A DNA stretch of 64,000 nt from UBA10649 sp965278945 (GTDB taxonomy: Bacteria; Actinomycetota; Actinomycetes; S36-B12), in the NCBI GenBank assembly GCA_965278945.1, contig OZ257128.1:1674001-1738000 (forward strand), given 5' to 3'. Under the pieces are notes generated by a model, which saw only the letters and a program-made list of their open reading frames with translations, searched no databases and was not told the DNA's origin. Below are positions 1 to 9,037 of this stretch, piece by piece. Each line of letters starts with the position of its first letter. Within the stretch, counting starts at the first letter, position 1. The position numbers and the translations under genes are program-made.

Positions 1-570
1 GCCGCGACGCCGCCGGGACCCCCGACGGGCGTGTCCGTGGGGACCAGCACTACAACCACCGCGACCGTCACCTGGAGTGCGCCGGCGTCCGACGGAGGAA
101 GCCCGATCACGATCTATGTCGCCACGGCCACTCCCACGATCAGCACGAACCCGACGCGAACCTGCACGACGACCGGTGCCACCACCTGCACGATCAGCGG
201 CCTGGCGGCCGGCCAGTTCTACTCAGTGTCAGTGGTTGCAGGCAATCCCGACCTCGGTCCCGCCTCGGTGCCCACCGAGGACATTCCCATTGGCAACGGC
301 CTTCCGGCAGTCCAGAAGGGGCCGTTCGTCACGAGCATCGCGCCCTTCTACGGCACCCACATGGGCGGCACGCGGCTGACGATCCGCGGGGACAAGCTTC
401 GCGGCGCCACCAAGGTGACGTTCAACGGAGTCAAGGGCACTCACCTCGTCGTCATCAGCAACACCAAGATCAAGGTGACGACGCCCAAGAGCGCGGTTGG
501 CCCGGCCAGCGTCGTGATCTCGACGCCGAAGGGCAAGGCGCGTTCGTACTCCTACTCATTCGTGCAGTGA
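1..570 (+). CDS. Fn3-IPT/TIG domain surface protein, 3' part only
   Basis: The reading frame is open from base 1, so the gene begins outside the window; the first visible residues (AATPPGPPTGVSV) are the usual entry into a fibronectin type III domain. About residues 8-95 form one Fn3 domain (TVTWSAPASDGGSPI, then YSVSVVAGN). Residues 105-188 look like an IPT/TIG immunoglobulin-like domain (VTSIAPFYGTHMGGTRLTIRGDKL, KVTFNGVKG). The protein ends shortly after the IPT fold with no LPxTG or membrane anchor visible. Such proteins are exported, repeat-rich and often adhesive or wall-associated; that role here is inference. Upstream repeats cannot be seen. Confidence 0.8.
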   Translation, partial: AATPPGPPTGVSVGTSTTTTATVTWSAPASDGGSPITIYVATATPTISTNPTRTCTTTGATTCTISGLAAGQFYSVSVVAGNPDLGPASVPTEDIPIGNGLPAVQKGPFVTSIAPFYGTHMGGTRLTIRGDKLRGATKVTFNGVKGTHLVVISNTKIKVTTPKSAVGPASVVISTPKGKARSYSYSFVQ

Positions 571-607
571 GCGACGTGTAGATTGCCCCGGACCCGTGGG
601 AGGGAAC

Positions 608-967
608 GTGGCAAAACACGATCTGGCTCAGATCGCCGCGCAGCAGATGCAACTGGCCAAGGGCGCGGAGGATGGCTGCAGCACTCAGGCGCTGGTGGGG
701 ATCGATGAGGGACTGATTCACCAGACAGTCGTCGCACTCGCCGCGGGCCATTCCGTCGCGGCGCGCGATAGTGCCGCGCACTCGACGCTGCAAGTCCTCT
801 CGGGCGGAGTTCGCGTGCGGACGTCCGCGGGCCTGGAAGATGCTGCCGAAGGCGACTTGGTCGAGGTCCCGACGCAGCCGCACGTCATTCGCGCGGAGTC
901 GGACACAACTGCCCTGCTCACCGAGGCCCGGTCGGACGCTGACGGCTGGGACCCCCACGCTCGCTAG
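608..967 (+). CDS. Small cupin-like protein
   Basis: 119 aa. I chose the GTG at 608 (MAKHDLAQIA) because a GGGAGGG purine run lies 4-9 bases before it; an in-frame GTG at 596 would place that run inside the gene. Residues 45-105 read as a single cupin barrel (AGHSVAARDSAAHSTLQVLSG, then EGDLVEVPTQPHVIRAES), with H101 but without a full metal-binding His set. No signal peptide. Function unknown; small cupins of this kind are often annotated as cupin-domain or LuxR-associated proteins. It stands alone between a surface protein and the convergent sigA gene. Confidence 0.6.
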   Translation: MAKHDLAQIAAQQMQLAKGAEDGCSTQALVGIDEGLIHQTVVALAAGHSVAARDSAAHSTLQVLSGGVRVRTSAGLEDAAEGDLVEVPTQPHVIRAESDTTALLTEARSDADGWDPHAR

Positions 968-985
968 ACGCGCCTCGATCCCAAA

Positions 986-2521
<1,536 letters not shown>

Positions 2522-2587
2522 CGAGATGGGGGTGCCTTTCTCGCAATGACCCACGACAAGGGCCCGTGTCAAGCCGTGAGGCTTGGA

Positions 2588-2614
2588 AACGGGCCAAGAT
2601 GACCCCAGTATTCC
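2588..2614 (-). promoter_or_regulatory. Candidate SigR/SigH-type promoter for sigA
   Basis: On the minus strand, GGAAT (2614-2610) is followed after 19 bases by GTT (2590-2588), matching the GGAAT-N18/19-GTT pattern of SigR/SigH oxidative and heat stress promoters. It lies about 65 bases before the sigA start. In Streptomyces the homologous hrdB gene is known to have a SigR-dependent promoter. The motif is short and could occur by chance. Confidence 0.4.
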
Positions 2615-2644
2615 ATGTCCTGTCCACTTTGTTCGCCAGGGGGG

Positions 2645-3544
2645 CTAACGCGTGGCGAGGACCGCTCGGCCCTCACCTATGGATACCCGCAAGGTCGCCG
2701 TCTGACGCACCGGGTCGGCGACCGGAAACGGCCCCAAGCCCTCGACGCTGAACTGCGCGGTCCACCGCGTCTCGACGCTCACCCGGTAATCCCCAGCGGC
2801 CCGGTAGACATGCGCGACCGCCATGTTGGGGTAGGCGCCGCCGGGATCGTCGGTCGCCCGTGCGGCTCCGTCGCCGAACGTCCAGTGCCACGACGGCACC
2901 GCCTCGAGCTCGATCTGCTCCCCCGCCAGGGCGAAGGTCTCCCGGAGCGCGCCGCCGTGCTGGCCCGAGTCGAAGACGACGGGCAGCTGCGTGACCACCC
3001 CGCGGGCGGGCTGGTGCGCGGGCCGCTGGCGGGGCACCGCGCGCTCGAGTCGGTCTCGCACCCGGACTCCCAGGGTCTCGACCGTCTCGGGTCCGTCCTC
3101 GTCGATGCAGACCAGGCCGATCTCGCGCCATGGTCCGGCCGTCGGGCGGAACCATGCGCGTAGCAGTTGCGCCACGTCAGGGCAGCCGCGCACAACGCTC
3201 AGGCAGGTCGGCGTGCCCGAGAACGGGTTGCCGGAATCGGACATCAGGCACGGGCTGCTCAGCCGCCACTGGCAGCCCGGGCAGCCGGCGACCTCCGCGC
3301 GCGTTGCGGACCCGACCGTCCCGGGCAGGACGAGTCCGCCCGTGCCGACGTAGCGGTCGGCCTGGTCGTCCCCGTAGATGTCGGCGGCCCGTGTCGGCGG
3401 CGCGACCATGCCGACCGCGATGACCAGCGCTGCCGCAGAGACAGTGCCAGCGGAGATCCGCAGATTCCTGCGTCGTCGGGCCACCCGCCGACGGTAGGTC
3501 GCGCGCCGACCGAGCAGAAGTACCTGCCCCGCCCCTGTGGACAC
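2645..3544 (-). CDS. Exported PKD-domain protein
   Basis: 299 aa from a GTG start. An Arg-rich N-terminus (GRRATYRRRVARRRRNLR) precedes one hydrophobic segment (~residues 30-52, AAALVIAVGMVAPPTRA), which fits a signal peptide or signal anchor. The middle has six or more Cys (CPGCQW, SPCL, TPTCL, GCPDV, CIDED) suggesting disulfides outside the cell. Residues ~215-265 contain WHWTFGDGA and AHVYRAAGDYRVSV, the hallmark of a PKD fold. Function unknown. The start is weakly supported because the flanking palindrome (3546-3616) abuts the GTG. It lies between metX and sigA, same strand. Confidence 0.7.
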   Translation of the reverse strand: MSTGAGQVLLLGRRATYRRRVARRRRNLRISAGTVSAAALVIAVGMVAPPTRAADIYGDDQADRYVGTGGLVLPGTVGSATRAEVAGCPGCQWRLSSPCLMSDSGNPFSGTPTCLSVVRGCPDVAQLLRAWFRPTAGPWREIGLVCIDEDGPETVETLGVRVRDRLERAVPRQRPAHQPARGVVTQLPVVFDSGQHGGALRETFALAGEQIELEAVPSWHWTFGDGAARATDDPGGAYPNMAVAHVYRAAGDYRVSVETRWTAQFSVEGLGPFPVADPVRQTATLRVSIGEGRAVLATR

Positions 3545-3545
3545 T

Positions 3546-3616
3546 CCCCCGCCGACCTTGAGGTTGGCGTGGATTTCGGGACCTGAAACTCACGCCAACC
3601 TCAAGGTCGGCGGGGG
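3546..3616. repeat. Long perfect palindrome, copy 1 of a shared arm
   Basis: A 26-bp perfect inverted repeat (3546-3571 and 3591-3616) around a 19-base spacer. The arm core reads CCGACCTTGAGGTTGGCGTG. It begins 3 bases after the metX stop on the minus strand and so could end metX transcripts. The same arm occurs at 63857-63917 with a different spacer, so it is not a private terminator. Confidence 0.85.
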
Positions 3617-3619
3617 GGG

Positions 3620-4792
3620 TCAGTGCTGGTCGCTGCGGCGCACGCGCTCCAGGGCCAGTGCGGCGAAGACCGCGACCTGGTCGTTCTCGACGAGGAACCC
3701 GTCGTGGCCGTACGGAGAGTGGATGACGTGCAGTTCCTCGGCACCGGGCGTGAGGTCGACGAGTTCTTGCTGCAGGCGAAGCGGGAACAGCCGGTCGGAG
3801 TCGATCCCGATCACGGTGACCGGCACGGTGACGCTCGACAGGGCATTGGCCACTCCGCCGCGGTCACGGCCGACGTCGAACAGGCTCATCGACCTGGTCA
3901 GCGCGACGTAGGTGTTCGCGTCGAACCGGCGGGCCAGCTTGTCGGCGTGATGGTCCAGGTAGGACTCCACCGCGAAGCGTCCGCCCGCATACGGGTCCTC
4001 GCCCTCCTGCGGGTCTCGTCCGAAGCGCAGGTCCAGCTCGGTGTCGCAGCGGTAGGTCAGGTGCGCGATGCGTCGCGCGATGCCCATGCCCACGTGCGGC
4101 CCGTTGCCCGGCTCCGCGTCGTAGTAGTCGCCGTAGCGGTAGGCCGGGTCCGCCTCGATCGCCGCCAGCTGCGTGGCGTGCGTGCCGATCTGGTCTGCGG
4201 TCACGGCGGCCGTGGTGCCGAGCAGCAGCGCCCCACGCACCCGGTCCGGGTGCCGAACCAGCCATTCGAGGACGCGCATGCCGCCGAGCGACGGTCCGAA
4301 CATCAGAGCCCATGACTCGATGCCGAGCAGGTCGGTCAGGCGCCGCTCGACCTCGACCATGTCGGCGACGGTGACCACCGGGAACCGGCTGCCCCAGGGC
4401 TTGCCGTCCGAAGCGATCGATGACGGCCCGGTCGTCCCCTGGCAGCCGCCGAGGACGTTCGCGCACACGACGAACCACTCGTCCGTGTCGATCGCCTTGC
4501 CCGGTCCGACCAGCCCGTCCCACCAGCCGGCGGTCTTGTGCCCAGGCCCGGCGGGGCCGGTGACATGGGAGTCCCCGGTCAGGGCATGGCACACGTAGAT
4601 CGCGTTCGATCGGTCCTCGTTCAGCACCCCCCACGTCTCGTACGCGACGCGGACGTCGGGAATCAGGACCGACGACTCCGTGACAACTTCGCCGACGTCG
4701 GCAAACAGCCGGTACCCGACCGGGTCCCCCTCCCGCCAGGCGGAACTGGCGGGAGGGGGACCGTCGTACGAGATGGGGCCGTACTCAGGCAT
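3620..4792 (-). CDS. metX: Homoserine O-acetyltransferase (MetX)
   Basis: 390 aa alpha/beta-hydrolase enzyme that transfers the acetyl group of acetyl-CoA to L-homoserine, committing it to methionine. The nucleophile serine lies in the elbow FGPSLGGM (S168); the acid is expected in VIGIDSDRLFP and the histidine in HSPYGHDGF near the C-terminus. Family landmarks HALTGDSH and ANVLGGCQGTTGPSS are present. Length is normal. It starts 2 bases after the metY stop, so the two form one operon, behind the SAM riboswitch at 6295-6420. Its 5' end contains a perfect 16-bp palindrome covering codons 11-24. Some MetX-like proteins use succinyl-CoA; substrate choice is not proved here. Confidence 0.95.
   Translation of the reverse strand: MPEYGPISYDGPPPASSAWREGDPVGYRLFADVGEVVTESSVLIPDVRVAYETWGVLNEDRSNAIYVCHALTGDSHVTGPAGPGHKTAGWWDGLVGPGKAIDTDEWFVVCANVLGGCQGTTGPSSIASDGKPWGSRFPVVTVADMVEVERRLTDLLGIESWALMFGPSLGGMRVLEWLVRHPDRVRGALLLGTTAAVTADQIGTHATQLAAIEADPAYRYGDYYDAEPGNGPHVGMGIARRIAHLTYRCDTELDLRFGRDPQEGEDPYAGGRFAVESYLDHHADKLARRFDANTYVALTRSMSLFDVGRDRGGVANALSSVTVPVTVIGIDSDRLFPLRLQQELVDLTPGAEELHVIHSPYGHDGFLVENDQVAVFAALALERVRRSDQH
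4723..4762. repeat. Perfect 16-bp palindrome inside metX
   Basis: Arms 4723-4738 and 4747-4762 (GGTCCCCCTCCCGCCA and its complement) are separated by 8 bases. It lies within metX codons 11-24, encoding the Pro/Ser-rich, probably unstructured N-terminal stretch GPPPASSAWREGDP. The stem would be very stable in mRNA just after the metX start. Confidence 0.8.
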
Positions 4793-4794
4793 CG

Positions 4795-6111
4795 TCAGGA
4801 CTGCTTGGCAGCCCGGAAGCCCGCATCGAGGTCGGCGAGGATGTCGTCGATGTTCTCGATGCCGACCGCGAGCCGCACCAGGCCCGGCGTCACCCCGGCC
4901 GCCGCCTGCTCCTCGGCCGTCAGCTGGGAGTGAGTCGTCGACGCCGGGTGGATCACGAGGCTGCGCACGTCACCGATGTTGGCGACGTGGCTGTGCAGTT
5001 CGAGGGCCTCGACGAACGCCTGGCCGGCCTCGATCCCGCCCTTGATCTCGAAGGCCAGCACGGCGCCAGGACCCTTCGGTGCGTACTTCTGCCCGAGGGC
5101 GTACCACGGGCTCGTCGTCAGGCCCGCGTAGTTGACGGACTCGACCTCGTCGCGTCCGGTGAGCCACGTCGCGACCTTCTGGGCGTTCTCGACATGCCTC
5201 TCGATGCGCAGTGAGAGCGTCTCGATGCCCTGGGCGATGAGGAACGCATTGAACGGGGACACCGCGGCGCCCAAGTCGCGCAGGAGTTGCACGCGCGCCT
5301 TGAGGATGAACGACAGGTTGGCGCCGAAGGCCGAGCCCACGCCGAGGTCACGGGCGTAGACCAGACCGTGGTAGCTCGGGTCGGGCTGGTTGTAGTTGGG
5401 AAAGCGCTCGGGGTACTGCGCGTAGTCGAAGGTCCCGCCGTCGACGATGACTCCCGCAATCGCCGTGCCATGGCCGCCGAGGTACTTGGTAGCCGAGTGC
5501 ACGACGATGTCCGCGCCCCACTCGAGCGGGCGGATGAGGTACGGGGTCGCCACGGTGTTGTCGATGATCAAAGGCACGCCGACCTCGTGCGCGACCTTCG
5601 CCACCGCCTCGATGTCTAGGATGTCGTTCTTCGGGTTCGCGATGGACTCGCCGAAGAACAGCTTCGTGTTCGGCTGCACGGCCGCGCGCCAGGACTCGGG
5701 GTCGTCGGGGTTCTCGACGAACGTCGTGGTGATGCCCAGCTTCGGCAGCGTGTAGTGGAGCAGGTTGTAGGTGCCGCCGTACAGGCTCGGGCTCGACACG
5801 ATGTGATCGCCAGCCTCGGCGATGTTCAGGAACGCGATCGTCTCGGCTGCCTGCCCGCTCGCGACGAGGAGCGCGGCGACGCCGCCCTCGAGCGCGGCGA
5901 TACGGTCCTCGACGACGGCCTGCGTCGGGTTCATGATGCGGGTGTAGATGTTGCCGAGTTCCTTCAGGCTGAACAGGTCGGCGGCATGCGCCGTGCTGTT
6001 GAACGTGTACGACGTCGTCTGGTAGATCGGCAGGGCACGGGCGTTGGTGGTGCCGTCGGGCGACTGCCCGGCGTGGATCTGCTTCGTCTCGAATGACCAG
6101 GCTGTGCTCAT
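4795..6111 (-). CDS. metY: O-acetylhomoserine sulfhydrylase (MetY), PLP-dependent
   Basis: 438 aa Cys/Met-metabolism PLP enzyme that makes homocysteine from O-acetyl-L-homoserine and sulfide. The PLP lysine is in HSATKYLGGHGTA; YQTTSYTFNS and the long insertion typical of O-acetylhomoserine (thiol)-lyases, rather than the ~390-aa MetB length, favour MetY. The ATG at 6111 is preceded by AAGGAG with 6-base spacing. It is the first gene of metY-metX; the 355-base leader carries a SAM-sensing riboswitch, so both genes should be shut down when SAM is plentiful. With cysK-cysE elsewhere in the window this supplies sulfur assimilation. Confidence 0.95.
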   Translation of the reverse strand: MSTAWSFETKQIHAGQSPDGTTNARALPIYQTTSYTFNSTAHAADLFSLKELGNIYTRIMNPTQAVVEDRIAALEGGVAALLVASGQAAETIAFLNIAEAGDHIVSSPSLYGGTYNLLHYTLPKLGITTTFVENPDDPESWRAAVQPNTKLFFGESIANPKNDILDIEAVAKVAHEVGVPLIIDNTVATPYLIRPLEWGADIVVHSATKYLGGHGTAIAGVIVDGGTFDYAQYPERFPNYNQPDPSYHGLVYARDLGVGSAFGANLSFILKARVQLLRDLGAAVSPFNAFLIAQGIETLSLRIERHVENAQKVATWLTGRDEVESVNYAGLTTSPWYALGQKYAPKGPGAVLAFEIKGGIEAGQAFVEALELHSHVANIGDVRSLVIHPASTTHSQLTAEEQAAAGVTPGLVRLAVGIENIDDILADLDAGFRAAKQS

Positions 6112-6294
6112 GTGACTCTCCTTGGTATCCGCCTCTGGCGGGATGTCTGGGTTCTGTGGGGTACGTCAAGGCCGCCGAGCCATCGGGCCGGCAGGTGGAA
6201 CTGGTGGTGGGCGCTGAACCTCGCCGTGGGACTTACGGGTTCAGCAGCTCGGCATTCGACAACAACATCGCATGGCAGACCTCGCATATCTGTG

Positions 6295-6420
6295 GGTCTT
6301 GCCCTGTGCAAGACCGGCGCTTGCCCGACGTTCCGGGCCAGGTCTTCATCCGGAGCACCCCACCGCTGCGGAGGGTTGCCGTCCAGCTAGCCGGAGCTGA
6401 TTGCTGGAACTCTTGACCTG
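6295..6420 (-). promoter_or_regulatory. SAM-IV-type riboswitch in the metY leader
   Basis: Read on the minus strand from 6418: GGTCAAGAGTTCCAGC, then CGGCTAGCTGG closing a helix, then CGGCAACCCTCCGCAGCGGTG, GGGTGCTCCGGATGA and GACCTGG, which re-pairs with the initial GGTC. Order and conserved loops match the actinobacterial SAM-IV class. It is followed by an 8-bp hairpin (GGTCTTGC/GCAAGACC, 6295-6315) that could belong to the expression platform. About 185 bases separate it from the metY start, and nothing coding was recognised there. Confidence 0.88.
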
Positions 6421-6466
6421 CGGGAACTATAGCCACAGCCCCCACTCCTCGCCACGCGAGCCATGG

Positions 6467-7501
6467 TCACGACGCGCGCTTGCGCCCGCGACTGGACGTC
6501 CGGCCGTGTCGGCACTCCTGCCTGCTGAGCCCGCCCATGGCCTCCCCCCACGCGGCGGGAGGCAGGCCCACGCGCACGGAATGCTGAACCAGCACGGCCA
6601 ACGAGTAGTCGGATCGGTCCGCGAGCGCCCGCTCGAGGGCGACCTGGGCGCGTGCCCCGTCGCCGACCAGCCAGGCCGAGATCGCCGCGCACGTGGCAAC
6701 CGGAGCGACATGGCCCTGCGGTGCCCAGCGCACGCACGCGGTGAGCAGCGCGAGCGCCCGGAACCTGCTCGGCTGGTCCGCGTTCGACAACTCCCACAGC
6801 ACGGTGTCGCGAACGCGGATGTCCTGCAGGCCGCGGATCACGGCCCCGGCATCGTCGCTGTCGAGATCTGACCGCCAGACCTCCATGCGCGCGGTGACCT
6901 CGCCGATGATGTCGTCGCGCCACTGCTCGCGTTGCTTGCCGCGTGGAGGCACCGCGACCGACACGACCTCGGCAACCCGATCGGCCCCGTGCGGATCCGG
7001 CGCGAACTCCTCGACCACGCGCTCGCGCGCAGCGACCGGTGCCACGCCCACGCCGGCGAACTCCGCTGCAACCCGGTCGGACACCTCGGCGTCGACAGGT
7101 CGGCCCGCGGGGTCGCAGCACTCCGGGTCGGTGCACATCAGGCTTCGCCAGCGACCGGCGTCGACGACGATCGCATCGCGCACGCGAAGCTCGCGCTCCT
7201 CGGCGACTGCGTGCACGTAGTGCGCCAGATCAGAGGCGTCGTCTCGACTCGTGACGATGACGATGACGAGCTCGTCGGCCTCGTTCGCGGCGATGTGCGA
7301 CCACATCGCACCGAGCCACGGGTCGATCTCGTCCGCGTCGCCTGGCAGGTCGATGCGCTGGGTGAGCAGGAGTCGTCGGCTGCGCAGCCAGAGCAGGACG
7401 GCACTCTCGACGGGCGGGAAGCCCAGGAGGTACGGCAGCCCGGAGATCAGGGCGTCGGGGCTGGACAGGACGAGCGTGTCGGCGGCAGAGGTATTTGTCA
7501 T
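6467..7501 (-). CDS. DUF4192 domain protein
   Basis: 344 aa. The opening LVLSSPDALISGLPYLLGFPPVESAVLLWL is the characteristic start of the actinobacterial DUF4192 family, and ALLTACVRWAPQGHVAPVATCAAISAWLVGDGARAQVALERALAD matches its conserved C-terminal helix-rich half. No signal peptide or membrane segment. Molecular function of the family is unknown. The last ~20 residues are basic (RHGRTSSRGRKRAS). It is 87 bases downstream of the GreA-family gene, same strand, and precedes the metY leader. Confidence 0.85.
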   Translation of the reverse strand: MTNTSAADTLVLSSPDALISGLPYLLGFPPVESAVLLWLRSRRLLLTQRIDLPGDADEIDPWLGAMWSHIAANEADELVIVIVTSRDDASDLAHYVHAVAEERELRVRDAIVVDAGRWRSLMCTDPECCDPAGRPVDAEVSDRVAAEFAGVGVAPVAARERVVEEFAPDPHGADRVAEVVSVAVPPRGKQREQWRDDIIGEVTARMEVWRSDLDSDDAGAVIRGLQDIRVRDTVLWELSNADQPSRFRALALLTACVRWAPQGHVAPVATCAAISAWLVGDGARAQVALERALADRSDYSLAVLVQHSVRVGLPPAAWGEAMGGLSRQECRHGRTSSRGRKRAS

Positions 7502-7588
7502 GCCGCCGACCGTCGGGCAGATCAGGCCATGCGGCCAGTCTCAATCGCGAGCCTGTGACCCGTGGACCAGCGAGCGGAACGACTGTGA

Positions 7589-8086
7589 TCAGGCGACTGC
7601 AGCGACTCCGTCGAGGCTGATCTCGACGACCGTGCACGGCCACTCGCCCGTGGGCGCCTGGACCATGACCGTGTCGCCTACGGACGCGCCCATGAGCGCG
7701 AGCGCGAGCGGGGATGTCGCCGAGATGCGCTCCTCGTCGAGGAAGCCCTCGTCGGGATGCACCGGGCGCACCCATTCCTTCGAGCCGTCCTCGAGCGTCA
7801 CCTGCGCGCGCATGCCCAGCGAGATCCCGTTGGCGAGGTCCTCGGCACTGATGGAGATGACGTCAGCCTGCGCGAGAAGCGCGTCAATGACCGCCGCCTC
7901 CTCGATGAGCCGCTCGAACTCCGCGACGATCCGCTCGTCGCGCTCGGACTCGATCAGCAGCGGGCGCATCTCGAGCAACTGACGATCGCGAATGTCCGAC
8001 ACCCGCTCCTGAAGTCGGTCGTAGCCGTCCTGCGTGAGCTGGGGGCGCCCGTTGCGCTCGCCCGGCTTGCTCTTTCCTGCCGCCAT
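7589..8086 (-). CDS. greA: GreA/GreB-family transcription elongation factor
   Basis: 165 aa. Gre factors enter the RNA polymerase secondary channel and stimulate cleavage of backtracked RNA. The N-terminal coiled coil (residues ~15-75: TQDGYDRLQERVSDIRDRQLLEMRPLLIESERDERIVAEFERLIEEAAVIDALL) and C-terminal FKBP-like domain (ISATSPLALALMGASVGDTVMVQAPTGEWPCTVVEI) are clear. The ATG at 8086 has GGAGG five bases upstream; a TTG start at 8098 would include that site. The coiled-coil tip should hold the acidic pair (SERDER region). It could instead be a Gre-like anti-cleavage paralogue. It lies 27 bases after the SGNH gene. Confidence 0.85.
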   Translation of the reverse strand: MAAGKSKPGERNGRPQLTQDGYDRLQERVSDIRDRQLLEMRPLLIESERDERIVAEFERLIEEAAVIDALLAQADVISISAEDLANGISLGMRAQVTLEDGSKEWVRPVHPDEGFLDEERISATSPLALALMGASVGDTVMVQAPTGEWPCTVVEISLDGVAAVA

Positions 8087-8113
8087 CCGTGCCTCCAAGG
8101 TGTGACCACCAGC

Positions 8114-8932
8114 CTACGTTGAGCGGTCCGCACCGGCGTCGACCCACACCCAGTCAGGATGCTTCGGGTCGATTCCATCGCCGGACGAGGCGCCCTTGAG
8201 ACGGCGGACCACCCACGGCGCCAGGTGCGCGCCGACCCAACGTGCGTTGCTCGCGGTCCGCTCGACCACAGACGGGACGGGACCCGGAGGCAGCGGCGTG
8301 CGCCAGTCCGAGCCGCCGATCCCGAGTGCCTCCAGGGCGCTCGCTGCGGCCAGGCGATGCCCGGCGGGTGACAGGTGCAGGCGGTCGTCTGACCACATCC
8401 GGTCGTCGTCGAACGCGGCGACATCCCAGTACCGCACGAGATAGCAGTCATACAGGTCCGCGACTGCCTCGACCGCGGAGTTGTAGGCCTGGATCCGGGC
8501 CCGGACGCTGCCCATGACCTTCGATCGACGGCTGGGGTCACCGAACGAGAACACGAGCACGTCGGCGCCGGACTCCCGCAGCCGGCGCACGCCGTTCTCG
8601 AGAGCCGTGGCCGACGCGTTGAGGTCGAAGCGTCGACGCAGGGTGTCGTTGACGCCGACCGCGAGGCTGGCCAGGTCGGGTCCGAGCTCGACCGCGGCGG
8701 GGACCTGTTCGCTGATGACCTGCCGAGTCAGCCTTCCGCGGATCGCCAGGTTCGCGTAGTTGATTCCTTCGGCACCGTCGGCCCGGGCACGCGTGGCGAG
8801 TGTCGCCGCGACGATGTCAGCCCAGCCGCGGTGGCGTCCGTCATCGCGCTCGTCGTCACCGAGGCCCTCGGTGAAACTGTCGCCGAGGGCGGCGAACCTT
8901 CGCCATGGCTGGGGACTCGTCTGGACGCTCAC
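8114..8932 (-). CDS. SGNH/GDSL-family hydrolase
   Basis: 272 aa. Block I is ALGDSFTEG (Ser nucleophile), block II is the ANLAIRGR region, block III is VGVNDTL, and block V is DRLHLSPAGH with catalytic Asp and His, so all SGNH positions are filled. No signal peptide, so probably cytoplasmic. Substrate is unknown; relatives act on lipids or acylated sugars. GTG start. It is followed closely by the GreA-family gene on the same strand. Confidence 0.9.
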   Translation of the reverse strand: MSVQTSPQPWRRFAALGDSFTEGLGDDERDDGRHRGWADIVAATLATRARADGAEGINYANLAIRGRLTRQVISEQVPAAVELGPDLASLAVGVNDTLRRRFDLNASATALENGVRRLRESGADVLVFSFGDPSRRSKVMGSVRARIQAYNSAVEAVADLYDCYLVRYWDVAAFDDDRMWSDDRLHLSPAGHRLAAASALEALGIGGSDWRTPLPPGPVPSVVERTASNARWVGAHLAPWVVRRLKGASSGDGIDPKHPDWVWVDAGADRST

Positions 8933-8947
8933 GGGATGACAATAAGA

Positions 8948-8989
8948 GACCTGGTCGTCGAAGGCTTCCCCTCCCGCGACGACCAGGTC
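8948..8989 (-). terminator. Intrinsic terminator behind the flippase-like gene
   Basis: A 13-bp perfect stem (GACCTGGTCGTCG at 8948-8960 and its complement at 8977-8989). On the minus strand the stem is followed by TCTTATTGTC. It lies 48 bases beyond the stop of the gene at 9038-10132. Confidence 0.7.
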
Positions 8990-9037
8990 GGTGCAACCTT
9001 ATGGATGACGATGCCCGCCTCGCGCACCGACACGCCG

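Noticed and set aside
3546..3616. CRISPR repeat or phage attachment site
   Set aside because: Only inverted, not serial, copies exist here; no cas genes, integrase or tRNA lie nearby.
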